Origin: Halanaerobium praevalens DSM 2228
GTDB taxonomy: Bacteria; Bacillota; Halanaerobiia; Halanaerobiales; Halanaerobiaceae
Direction: 5' to 3'
Assembly (NCBI RefSeq): GCF_000165465.1
Contig: NC_017455.1
Coordinates: forward strand, 1,550,001 to 1,614,000
Length of the DNA stretch: 64,000 nt
Positions 7,769 to 15,623 of the stretch are shown here, piece by piece. The notes under the pieces were generated by a model. That model was not told the DNA's origin, did no database searches, and was given only the letters and a program-made list of their open reading frames with translations. A program made the position numbers and the translations under genes. Each line of letters begins with the position of its first letter. The stretch's first letter is position 1.

Positions 7769-9280
7769 TTAAATCACCTTTCTATCTTCCAGAATATCTT
7801 CAATATTTTGTTTAAGTGGATCAGCTAAGGCACCAAAAATTGCCTGCACTCCACCTTTCACCTCTAATACACCTGTAGCTCCTAATTTTTTCAATTTAGT
7901 TTTATCAACATTATCTTTATTATAAACAGAAACTCTTAATCTTGTAATACAGGCATCTATTTCTTCAATATTTTCTCGACCACCTAAGGCATCTAAAACA
8001 GCTTTTGATTTTTCAAATAATGAATGATCTCCGTTAACTGCTTCTACTTCTTCCTCTTCCAGATTTTCATCTCCTCTACCTGGGATTGCAACATCAAATT
8101 TTTGAATTAAAAACCTAAATGAGAAATAGTATAATGCTGACCAGATAGGTCCAACAATTAGAACATAGATCCAGTTAGTAGCAGCATTTCCCTGTAAAAC
8201 TCCAAATAAAAGATAATCGATTAAACCACCTGAAAATGTATTTCCAATAGAAATATTTAAAATATCAGCTATTGCAAAAGATAAACCATCAAAAATAGAG
8301 TGAATTACATAAAGCCAGGGAGCAACAAAAAGAAACATAAATTCAATTGGTTCAGTAATTCCAGTAATAAATGAAGTTAAGGCAGCACTGAAAAATAATC
8401 CTACAACAGCTCCCCTTTTTGATTTTTTAACTGTGTGATACATAGCAAGAGCACCAGCTGGTAAACCAAACATCATTGTTGCAAAACGACCGGCAAAAAA
8501 TCTAGTTCCCTCTGTAAAAAGTCCTGTATGATTTGGATCAGCAAGTTCGGCAAAGAATATTTTTTGAGCTCCAGCAATAGTTTCTCCTGCAACCTGAGCA
8601 ATACCACCTAACTCTGTATACCAAAATAATGGATAGATCATATGGTGCAGACCTACAGCTCCACTTAACCTTAATAAGAATCCGTATAAAAAGGTACCAA
8701 TAACTCCAAAACCAGCTATTGCCTGACCAGCACTAACTAACCAATCCTGAAAAGTTGGCCAGGTCATAAAGAAGACAAATCCAACAGCAATAGAAGCAAA
8801 TGAAGATACTATTGGTATAAATCTTGAACCACCAAAAAATCCTAAGAATCTTGGTAATTTAATATTTCTATAGCGATTATGTAAAAATGATACCATAGTA
8901 CCAATTACTATAGAGCCAACAACACCTGTATCAATACTTTTAACATCTACATTAAAAGCAGTTATCATTCCATCAATTGAAGCATTCATAACTAAAAAAG
9001 CAACTAAACCAGCCAGAGCAGCTGTTCCTTTATCTTTTTTAGCCAGTCCCAGTGATAAACCAACAGTCATAATCAAAGCCAGATTACCAAAAACAATACT
9101 TCCAGCAGAAGACATAATTGCAAATAAGGCCTGCAGCCAGCCAATATCTAAAAATGGATAAGCCTGAACAGTGTTTGGATTTGAAAGTGCACCACCAATT
9201 CCGAGCAATAGACCTGCTGCTGGCAAAATTGCAATCGGCAGCATAAAAGATTTCCCAATTTTTTGTAGTTGTTTAAACAA
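7769..9280 (-). CDS. PTS glucose/amino-sugar family EIICB component
   Basis: Membrane permease and phosphotransfer protein of 503 residues of the glucose/GlcNAc superfamily. The EIIC domain (about 1-390) opens with IGKSFMLPIAILPAAGLLLG and contains the ITGITEPIEF substrate-site motif. The EIIB domain (about 425-500) has the phospho-acceptor Cys444 in DACITRLRV. There is no fused EIIA, so EIIA must come from another gene. The neighbouring nanE suggests ManNAc (delivered as ManNAc-6-P) or GlcNAc; glucose cannot be excluded. The start is TTG at 9278-9280, 7 bp after GGAGG; the next Met (codon 13) lies within the conserved segment. First gene of the nan operon. Confidence 0.9.
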   Translation of the reverse strand: MFKQLQKIGKSFMLPIAILPAAGLLLGIGGALSNPNTVQAYPFLDIGWLQALFAIMSSAGSIVFGNLALIMTVGLSLGLAKKDKGTAALAGLVAFLVMNASIDGMITAFNVDVKSIDTGVVGSIVIGTMVSFLHNRYRNIKLPRFLGFFGGSRFIPIVSSFASIAVGFVFFMTWPTFQDWLVSAGQAIAGFGVIGTFLYGFLLRLSGAVGLHHMIYPLFWYTELGGIAQVAGETIAGAQKIFFAELADPNHTGLFTEGTRFFAGRFATMMFGLPAGALAMYHTVKKSKRGAVVGLFFSAALTSFITGITEPIEFMFLFVAPWLYVIHSIFDGLSFAIADILNISIGNTFSGGLIDYLLFGVLQGNAATNWIYVLIVGPIWSALYYFSFRFLIQKFDVAIPGRGDENLEEEEVEAVNGDHSLFEKSKAVLDALGGRENIEEIDACITRLRVSVYNKDNVDKTKLKKLGATGVLEVKGGVQAIFGALADPLKQNIEDILEDRKVI

Positions 9281-9321
9281 AATATTTCCTCCTTTTGTAA
9301 TTTATTTTCATATTATTTTTT

Positions 9322-9375
9322 TTATGAAAATAAATTTCATAAATAGAGAATAACACAGCTCTTTTTAATAATCAA
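9322..9375 (-). promoter_or_regulatory. PTS-nanE-rpiR promoter with palindromic operator
   Basis: Minus strand: TTGATT (9370-9375), 17-bp spacer, TATTCT (9347-9352). The palindrome TTATGAAA-ATAAA-TTTCATAA (9322-9342, 8-bp arms) overlaps the expected start near 9340, a typical repressor position and a good candidate RpiR site. Confidence 0.72.
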
Positions 9376-9395
9376 GATTTTTTTTACAATTTTCC

Positions 9396-9429
9396 AAAAA
9401 AAAATCAGAAGCCGCTAAGGCCTCTGATT
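9396..9429 (-). terminator. Terminator of the copZ-copA-csoR unit
   Basis: Minus strand: AATCAGAGGCC-TTA-GCGGCTTCTGATT, then a run of nine or ten T. Located 10 bp after the csoR stop. Confidence 0.88.
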
Positions 9430-9438
9430 AAATATAGT

Positions 9439-9714
9439 TTATTTAGTAAATTTCTCCACCACATTCATTAACTCATCAATAATTTCGTCTCCTTGTTCAT
9501 TTTTAACAGCTCTCTGAACACAGCCGTGAACATGTTTATCAAAAATTTTGAGGCTAACTTTTTTAAGCCCACCTTGAATAGCATTAATTTGATTTAAAAT
9601 ATCCACACAATACTTTTCTTCATCTATCATTCTCTGGATACCCCTTACCTGTCCTTCTATTCTTTTCAGGCGATTTGTTAGCTCTTTTTTATCTAATTCA
9701 CATAAAGAATTCAT
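9439..9714 (-). CDS. csoR: Copper-sensing repressor CsoR
   Basis: All-helical DUF156 repressor of 91 residues that releases DNA when it binds Cu(I). The Cu ligands Cys36, His61 and Cys65 fall at the same numbers as in the M. tuberculosis founding member, within EEKYCVDIL and DKHVHGC, and the RLKRIEGQVRGIQRMI helix is typical. It is third in the copZ-copA-csoR unit, 43 bp after copA, with a GGGGGG site before the ATG. Candidate operators with TATACCCC/GGGGTATA character lie before copZ, copA and the second copper ATPase gene, so it probably controls all of them. Confidence 0.94.
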   Translation of the reverse strand: MNSLCELDKKELTNRLKRIEGQVRGIQRMIDEEKYCVDILNQINAIQGGLKKVSLKIFDKHVHGCVQRAVKNEQGDEIIDELMNVVEKFTK

Positions 9715-9757
9715 ATGATCCCCCCAAATTATATTTGCTTAGCTAATATTTAAATTT

Positions 9758-12250
9758 TTAATCATTTTTATATTCAGCTTGAACATTTTCTCTTCTTAAC
9801 AAATTAGCGTTTGTGACTACACTAATTGAACTAGTAGCCATTGCCATTTCTGCAATTACCGGATGTAACAAACCTAAAATAGCAACCGGAATTGCAATTA
9901 AATTGTAGAAAAAGGCCCAGAATAAATTCTGTTTAATTTTTCTAAAAGTGGCTCGTGATAATTTAACTGCTGTAATTACAGAAGATAAATCTCCACGAAC
10001 AAGGGTAATATCTGAGGACTCAATTGCAATATCTGTACCAGTACCAATTGCTATTCCAACATTTGCCTGAGTTAAAGCTGGTGCATCATTAATTCCATCA
10101 CCAACCATGGCAATAACACCAAATTCAGATTGCAGTTCTTTTACCTTATCTACTTTACCATCTGGCATAACTTCGGCAACTACATGATCAATTCCAACTT
10201 CTTTTGCTATCGCCTCTGCTGTACGCTGATTATCACCTGTGATCATTGCTGTTTCTAAGCCTAGTTTTTTCAGTTCAGCAATTGCTTGAACCGAATCTTC
10301 TTTTAAAGCATCTGCTACAGCAACTATCCCCAACATTTTACCAGCAGCTGCAACTAGCATTGCAGTTTTAGCTTCATTTTCCAATCTTTGTAATTCAGCT
10401 TCAAAATCAGAACTATCTATTCCAGCTGACTCCATTAATTTTCTACTTCCAACAAGTACCTCTTTACCATCAATTTCTGCTTTAACACCTTTACCAGTTA
10501 CAGAATTAAACTTTTTAATTTCTTTTATTGCAATCTGCCTATCTTTGGCCCCTCGAACTATTGCTTCTCCTAATGGATGTTCAGAACCAGCTTCTACACT
10601 TGCAGCCAGCTGCAGTAATTGCTGTTCACTGCTGTTTGAAGCTGTAGTTATATCTGTTACTTCAGGCTTACCTTTAGTAATGGTTCCAGTTTTATCAAAA
10701 ACAATTGTGTGAACATCTTTCATAGTCTGAATTGCTTCACCTTTACGGATTAGAACTCCATTTTCAGCTCCAATCCCACTTCCTACCATCAATGCAGTTG
10801 GAGTTGCCAGTCCTAAAGCACAGGGACAAGCGATTACTAAAACAGCAATTGTTGCAAAGATTGCCAGAGTAAATGTACCTAAAGTCGGATCAACCCAAGG
10901 TAGAAATGACTGTGCCCAAAATCCAACTTCTCTTAGACTTTCTGGAAATAATAACCAAAGCACAAAGGTAGAAACTGCTATAATCAAAACAGTGGGAACA
11001 AAAATCCCTGTTATCTTATCAGCAAATTCCTGAATCGGAACTTTAGTTCCTTGAGCTTCTTCAACCATTTTTACTACTTGAGAAAGAAAAGTGTCTTTAC
11101 CAACTTTTGTAGCTTTTACCTTAATCAGTCCATTCTGATTAACTGTAGCTCCAATTACCTCATCTCCCTCTTTTCTTTTAACAGGCATTGATTCTCCAGT
11201 GGCCATTGATTCATCAACTGTTGTTTCTCCTTCTACAATTTCTCCATCAGTAGGTATTTTTTCTCCTGGTTTAATCAGCATAATATCTCCAGGCTGTACA
11301 TCCTCAATTGCTACTTCTTTTTCATTACCATTTTCAATAATTGTTGCAGTTTTGGCTCCCAATTCAAGTAATTTTCTAATTGCTTGAGAGGCTCTCCCCT
11401 TAGCAGTTTCTTCTATAAAACGGCCTGTTAAATGGAAAGCCATAATCATTGCAGAAACACCTGCATAATTAGCAATTGGAGTAAAAAAGACTGCAGGTCC
11501 AGTAATAAAGGCTGCACCTGTACCCATTGCGATTAAAACATCCATATTAGCACTTCCATGAGTAATTGCCCGATAAGCAGTTACAAAAGTTTTACGACCG
11601 AAAACAAAAAGTGGTGGAATTGCTAAAATAATCATTCCTAAATTAAAGATTTGCATATTAGGCCAGGCAATACCGAAGAACATTTCTGGAATCATCCAGA
11701 GCATAATTGGAATTGTAAAAGCCCAGGTACCCCACATTTTCTTTTTTGCTTTTTTAACTTTTTTCATGTCATCACTGAGTTCATCTTCATCATTTTCATT
11801 TTCTTTCTTTTGTTCTTCATCTTCAAATCGGGCCAGTTCATAACCAGCATTTTTCACAATTTCTCGAAAATCATTTTTGACTAGTATTTCTGGATTATAT
11901 TCTACACTACCCTTTTCAGTTGCAATATTCACATTGGCCTGATAAACACCTTCGCTTTTATTTAAAGCCTTCTCTACTGCTGAAGAGCAGCTAGCACAGG
12001 TCATTCCATCTATCTTAAAAGAAGTCTTTGCTTTCTCTTCTTGAACACCATAACCACTATTTTTAATAGTTTCAATTAAATTAGTTCTATTATTTTTTTT
12101 AGGATCAAAAGTTATATAAGCCTTTTCAGCAGCAAAATTCACCTGAGCTTCACTAACTCCAGCTGCTTTATTTAAAGCTTTTTCTACTGTTTGAGCACAA
12201 CTAGCACAGCTCATATCTTTTATTTTTAAAGTTATTTTTTTATTTTCCAT
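9758..12250 (-). CDS. copA: Cu(I)-exporting P1B-1 ATPase CopA
   Basis: Copper efflux pump of 830 residues. Two N-terminal heavy-metal-binding domains carry MSCASC (Cys15/Cys18) and MTCASC (Cys85/Cys88), followed by an acidic linker at about 143-162. The transmembrane metal site is CPC (475-477), the phosphorylation site is Asp519 in DKTGT, and SEHPLGEA and GDGINDAP complete the ATPase core. This is the standard Cu(I) type. It lies 66 bp after copZ; that gap holds a CsoR-like box (about 12275-12294) and a TATAAT, so it may have its own start besides read-through from copZ. The csoR gene follows. Confidence 0.97.
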   Translation of the reverse strand: MENKKITLKIKDMSCASCAQTVEKALNKAAGVSEAQVNFAAEKAYITFDPKKNNRTNLIETIKNSGYGVQEEKAKTSFKIDGMTCASCSSAVEKALNKSEGVYQANVNIATEKGSVEYNPEILVKNDFREIVKNAGYELARFEDEEQKKENENDEDELSDDMKKVKKAKKKMWGTWAFTIPIMLWMIPEMFFGIAWPNMQIFNLGMIILAIPPLFVFGRKTFVTAYRAITHGSANMDVLIAMGTGAAFITGPAVFFTPIANYAGVSAMIMAFHLTGRFIEETAKGRASQAIRKLLELGAKTATIIENGNEKEVAIEDVQPGDIMLIKPGEKIPTDGEIVEGETTVDESMATGESMPVKRKEGDEVIGATVNQNGLIKVKATKVGKDTFLSQVVKMVEEAQGTKVPIQEFADKITGIFVPTVLIIAVSTFVLWLLFPESLREVGFWAQSFLPWVDPTLGTFTLAIFATIAVLVIACPCALGLATPTALMVGSGIGAENGVLIRKGEAIQTMKDVHTIVFDKTGTITKGKPEVTDITTASNSSEQQLLQLAASVEAGSEHPLGEAIVRGAKDRQIAIKEIKKFNSVTGKGVKAEIDGKEVLVGSRKLMESAGIDSSDFEAELQRLENEAKTAMLVAAAGKMLGIVAVADALKEDSVQAIAELKKLGLETAMITGDNQRTAEAIAKEVGIDHVVAEVMPDGKVDKVKELQSEFGVIAMVGDGINDAPALTQANVGIAIGTGTDIAIESSDITLVRGDLSSVITAVKLSRATFRKIKQNLFWAFFYNLIAIPVAILGLLHPVIAEMAMATSSISVVTNANLLRRENVQAEYKND

Positions 12251-12271
12251 TTTTCTGCACCTCCATTAAAT

Positions 12272-12296
12272 TTATTATACCCCCACTATGTATATT
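12272..12296 (-). promoter_or_regulatory. CsoR-like box before copA
   Basis: Minus strand TATACATAGTGGGGGTATAA lies between copZ and copA. It shares the GGGGGTATAA half with the copZ box and overlaps a TATAAT. No good -35 element is seen. Confidence 0.5.
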
Positions 12297-12316
12297 TAAA
12301 TTAAAATTTTTTAAAG

Positions 12317-12526
12317 TTATACAGTTTTTATATAATCGTAGCCAGCTTCTTTTACAGCTTCTTTTAACTTATCTTCTGCTACCTCTTTTTCCATCTCTAT
12401 TACAGCTTGACCCTTTTCAGCATCAGCTTCTGCAGAAATAATCCCATCAATTTTTTCTAATTCCTTTTTAGTATGCATTTCACAGTGTTCGCAAGACATT
12501 CCTTTAATCATAATTGTTTTTTTCAT
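12317..12526 (-). CDS. copZ: Copper chaperone CopZ
   Basis: Single heavy-metal-associated domain of 69 residues that carries Cu(I) to CopA in the cytosol. The metal motif is MSCEHC with Cys12 and Cys15, and the beta-alpha-beta-beta-alpha-beta length is exact. The sequence is acidic (many Glu), as is usual for a chaperone that docks on basic ATPase domains. First gene of copZ-copA-csoR. Two promoter-like elements and two CsoR-like boxes lie upstream (12544-12688). Confidence 0.93.
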   Translation of the reverse strand: MKKTIMIKGMSCEHCEMHTKKELEKIDGIISAEADAEKGQAVIEMEKEVAEDKLKEAVKEAGYDYIKTV

Positions 12527-12543
12527 TTTATCACTCCTTATAC

Positions 12544-12597
12544 TTTATACATGTAGGGGGTATAAATAATACTAACATTGACAACAGCTTATGTCAA
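12544..12597 (-). promoter_or_regulatory. copZ proximal promoter with CsoR-like box
   Basis: Minus strand: TTGACA (12592-12597), 17-bp spacer, TAGTAT (12569-12574), followed over the start site by TTTATACCCCCTACATGTAT (about 12545-12566). The box position fits repression by CsoR. Confidence 0.65.
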
Positions 12598-12628
12598 GCT
12601 TAATTTATTTTTTAAGCTCAATTTCTTT

Positions 12629-12688
12629 ACTATATACCCCTAAGCAGTATCTTAATCATAGTTTATCACTCAGGATTGATAATGTCAA
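12629..12688 (-). promoter_or_regulatory. copZ distal promoter, near-copy of the copB promoter
   Basis: Minus strand: TTGACA (12683-12688), 17-bp spacer, TAAACT (12660-12665), then a degenerate box read on the plus strand as TATATACCCCTAAGCAGTAT (12631-12650). About 60 bp align with 14762-14820 ahead of the second copper ATPase gene, including the segment CACTCAGGATT. Confidence 0.6.
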
Positions 12689-12724
12689 AAAACTCAGCCA
12701 ACTAAAAACAAATTTGACTGAGTT
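12683..12724 (-). terminator. Terminator of the CPH-type ATPase gene
   Basis: Minus strand: AACTCAG stem pairs with CTGAGTT (inner CAA/TTG pairs extend it), followed by TTTTTTG. Its T-run merges with the -35 region of the distal copZ promoter. Confidence 0.75.
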
Positions 12725-12784
12725 AATAATCTTTAACAGACATTATTAATTTTTATATTTCTATTATACTAAACTTAACTAAAC

Positions 12785-14719
12785 TTAAAATTTTAACAAC
12801 TTAGCATTGATTGCTACAATCACTGTACTCATTGACATCAACACTGCCCCAACTGCAGGAGAGATCATTATTCCAAAACTTGCTAGAACACCTGCTGCCA
12901 GTGGTATTGCAAAGGCATTATAACCTGTAGCCCAGAATAAATTCTGAATCATTTTCTTATAAGTTAAGCTGCCAAATTCGATCAGCTTTAATACATCAAG
13001 TGGATCACTTTCAACCAGAATAATATCTGCAGTTTCAGCTGCAACATCAGTACCAGAACCAATTGCAATTCCGATATCTGCTTTTGCAAGAGCAGGTGCA
13101 TCATTAACCCCATCACCTGTCATAGCAACAAATGCTCCTTCAGCCTGTAGTTCTGTTACCTTTTTTTGTTTCTCATCTGGAAGTACTTCGGCAAAATAAT
13201 CCGTCAGGCCGAGTTCATTACTTACATATTCAGCAGTTTTCTGATTGTCTCCAGTCAGCATCTTAACTTTTATTCCTCTATCTTTAAGTGTCTGTACTGC
13301 CTCATAGGAGCTTTTTCTAATTTGATCAGCAAGTCTGATCATTCCAACTAAATTGCCAGCTTCTAAAATGAAGACTTCGGTAAATGGACCTGCTTTTAAA
13401 GCAGACTGAGGTACTTCTATTTTATTTTCTTTCAGAAAACCAGGAGAAACGGCCTTGAAATCTCTGCCGTCAATTTTTCCAATTACTCCTTTACCTTTAA
13501 TAATCTCAAAATCATCTACTTTCATTAGTTCAACTTTATCTGTTTCTGCTTTTTTTACTATTCCCTTTGCAATTGGATGTTCTGATTCTTGTTCCAAAGA
13601 AGCTGCTTTCTGCAAAACATCTTCCTCATTATATTCACCTGTAAATGTTTCAACTGCCTCTACTCCAAATTTGCCTTCAGTCAGGGTCCCTGTTTTATCA
13701 AATAAAACTGTATCTATTTTACGTGCATTCTCAAAAGCCGTACGATTGCGAATCAGTAGACCATTTTTAGCAGATAGTGTAGTAGAAACAGCTACCACCA
13801 GGGGAATCGCAAGTCCTAAGGCATGAGGACAGGTAATGACCATTACTGTAGCCATCCTTTCAATTGCAAAAGCTAAATCTCTTGTAATATAAAACCAGCT
13901 ACCAAAGGTTAATGTACCTGCTGTAATGGCAATTAAAGTTAACCACAAAGCAGCACGATCTGCAAAATTTTGGGTTTTAGATTTAGCAGCCTGAGATTCT
14001 TTAACCATTTCTATAACCTGAGACAAGTAACTCTCATCCCCAGCTTTTTCTATTCTAATTTTAATTGAGCTGTCACCATTAACAGATCCACCTATTACTT
14101 CCTCATCTTCTCCTCTTTCTACCGGTTCTGACTCTCCGGTTAACATTGATTCATCTATATAAGAATTCCCTTCATAAATCAATCCGTCAGCTGGAATTTT
14201 TTCTCCAGGTTTAACTAAAACTTGATCACCTTTTTTTAATTTTTTTATTTTAACTTCTTTAACTTCTCCCTCAATAATTTTATGGGCTTGGTCAGGCATC
14301 AATTTTGCCAGTTCTTTTAAAGCCTGGGAAGCCCCCATTACTGAGCGCATCTCAATCCAGTGACCTAGAAGCATAATTACAATTAAAGTTGCCAACTCCC
14401 AGAAGAAAAATCTACCTTCTAGCCCAAAAACTACTGCAGAACTATAAAAATAAGCAACCGAAATGGCCAAAGCAATCAAAGTCATCATACCTGGCTGTTT
14501 ATCGCTTAATTCATCTTTTAAGCCTGATAAAAAGGGCCAGCCACCATAAAAGAAAATTACAGTAGAAAGCAAAAATAATAAATATTGACTGCCTCGAAAT
14601 TCTAAGTTATAAGCTAAAAAACCTTGAATCATAGGTGAAAGTATTAAAATTGGAACTGTAATAATTAAGGAAATTTTAAAACGCTCTTTAAAATCCTCTA
14701 ACATTTTTTGATGATCCAT
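12785..14719 (-). CDS. copB: Copper-translocating P1B-3 (CPH-type) ATPase, CopB-like
   Basis: Heavy-metal pump of 644 residues. The transmembrane metal site is CPH (Cys297-Pro298-His299), which defines the P1B-3 group and is linked to Cu2+, Cu+ or Ag+ export; the phosphorylation site is Asp341 in DKTGT, with SEHPIAKG and GDGVNDAP following. It has neither N-terminal metal-binding domains nor the His-rich leader found in Enterococcus CopB, so metal must be loaded another way. Start ATG at 14719 with an AGGAGGTAC site. Own promoter and CsoR-like box upstream (14762-14819), own terminator downstream. The symbol is given by family; metal specificity is inferred from the motif and the csoR/copA neighbours. 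Confidence 0.9.
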   Translation of the reverse strand: MDHQKMLEDFKERFKISLIITVPILILSPMIQGFLAYNLEFRGSQYLLFLLSTVIFFYGGWPFLSGLKDELSDKQPGMMTLIALAISVAYFYSSAVVFGLEGRFFFWELATLIVIMLLGHWIEMRSVMGASQALKELAKLMPDQAHKIIEGEVKEVKIKKLKKGDQVLVKPGEKIPADGLIYEGNSYIDESMLTGESEPVERGEDEEVIGGSVNGDSSIKIRIEKAGDESYLSQVIEMVKESQAAKSKTQNFADRAALWLTLIAITAGTLTFGSWFYITRDLAFAIERMATVMVITCPHALGLAIPLVVAVSTTLSAKNGLLIRNRTAFENARKIDTVLFDKTGTLTEGKFGVEAVETFTGEYNEEDVLQKAASLEQESEHPIAKGIVKKAETDKVELMKVDDFEIIKGKGVIGKIDGRDFKAVSPGFLKENKIEVPQSALKAGPFTEVFILEAGNLVGMIRLADQIRKSSYEAVQTLKDRGIKVKMLTGDNQKTAEYVSNELGLTDYFAEVLPDEKQKKVTELQAEGAFVAMTGDGVNDAPALAKADIGIAIGSGTDVAAETADIILVESDPLDVLKLIEFGSLTYKKMIQNLFWATGYNAFAIPLAAGVLASFGIMISPAVGAVLMSMSTVIVAINAKLLKF

Positions 14720-14761
14720 TTTAGTACCTCCTACTTAAAACTCAATTTCTTTAATTATAAT

Positions 14762-14819
14762 TATATACCTCCTAGGAGTATCTTAAGTCAAGTATAACAC
14801 TCAGGATTAAGCATGTCAA
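14762..14819 (-). promoter_or_regulatory. copB promoter with CsoR-like palindrome
   Basis: Minus strand: TTGACA (14814-14819), 17-bp spacer, TATACT (14791-14796). The near-palindrome ATACCTCCTAGGAGTAT (about 14765-14781) lies just past the start site. Confidence 0.68.
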
Positions 14820-14845
14820 AAAGTTCTTCCTTAGCAGAAGAGCCT
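14816..14845 (-). terminator. Flavodoxin gene terminator
   Basis: Minus strand: GCTCTTC-TGCTAAG-GAAGAAC followed by TTTTT. The 7-bp stem includes one G-U pair. The T-run overlaps the copB -35 box, so the two units are packed end to start. Confidence 0.65.
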
Positions 14846-14849
14846 TAAT

Positions 14850-15335
14850 TTATTTAAATAATTCAACAGTTTTTTGAGCAATTCTCCTACCAAAAATAGC
14901 TGCTCTTTCTTTTTGAGATTCAGAACCAGCCTGAATACAAACAACTCCAAAATGGGTATAAGGATGACCCGCAGCAGCTCCTGCTGAATAAACCAACATT
15001 CCTTTTACAAGTAAATGACTAATCATTGTTAATAGTGCATTATCAGCTCCACCACCAATAAAGTTTTCAGTTGCAAAAACAGCCCCTAATTTACCTTTGT
15101 AGTCAATTTTTTTATTTTGATCTAAAAATGACTTTAACTGCCAACTTATATCACCACTGTAAGTTGGACTCCCTAAAATAATTGTTTGAGAGGAATTAAT
15201 GAATTCAGGCTCAAATTCATCAATTGACATTGTTTTTACTTCAACCTTTTCAACTTTTAAACATCCGTCTTTAATAATTTCAGCTACTTCTCTGGTATTA
15301 CCACTTTCACTGTGATAAATTATAGAAATTTTCAT
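14850..15335 (-). CDS. Flavodoxin / flavodoxin-like oxidoreductase
   Basis: FMN-binding electron-transfer protein of 161 residues. The N-terminal phosphate loop is YHSESGNTREVA (residues 7-18), and the second FMN-contact region is LGSPTYSGDISWQLKSFLDQ. A late segment, SAGAAAGHPYTHFG, resembles WrbA/NAD(P)H:quinone oxidoreductase proteins, so a quinone reductase role is also possible. It lies upstream of the copper ATPase gene but has its own promoter (15375-15403) and terminator, so a copper link is not shown. AGGAGG site before the ATG. Confidence 0.82.
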   Translation of the reverse strand: MKISIIYHSESGNTREVAEIIKDGCLKVEKVEVKTMSIDEFEPEFINSSQTIILGSPTYSGDISWQLKSFLDQNKKIDYKGKLGAVFATENFIGGGADNALLTMISHLLVKGMLVYSAGAAAGHPYTHFGVVCIQAGSESQKERAAIFGRRIAQKTVELFK

Positions 15336-15374
15336 TTATAAAATACCTCCTTTTTTTAATTCTATTCTTTTTTA

Positions 15375-15403
15375 ATTATATAGCTCATAATTTAGACTGT
15401 AAA
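15375..15403 (-). promoter_or_regulatory. Flavodoxin promoter
   Basis: Minus strand: TTTACA (15398-15403), 17-bp spacer, TATAAT (15375-15380). The rest of the divergent gap up to 15623 is very AT-rich; I see only a loose inverted repeat (GCAAAT at 15529 with GATTTGC near 15564) and no confident promoter for the plus-strand gene. Confidence 0.65.
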
Positions 15404-15623
15404 GTTTTTAGTTTAATTTATCTAATATAAAATAAAGTTATCCAACATAAGATATTATTATTTTAGTATTATTAATAAATAGTATATAATTATTATAGTA
15501 CTTGTGAATAATATTATTAGTTAAAAAGCAAATTTACAAATTATTTAATTATTTTTTGTTTAGATTTGCGAATTTTAGAACAAAGTAAAAATTAAATTAG
15601 CAAAACAAGGAGGGAATTTTTAA

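Noticed and set aside
14762-14790. MerR-type promoter (palindrome in an over-long spacer) before copB
   Set aside because: TTGACT to TATATA/TATAAT gives 18 or 20 bp around the palindrome, but the overlapping TTGACA-17-TATACT promoter is better, no merR gene is present and csoR is.
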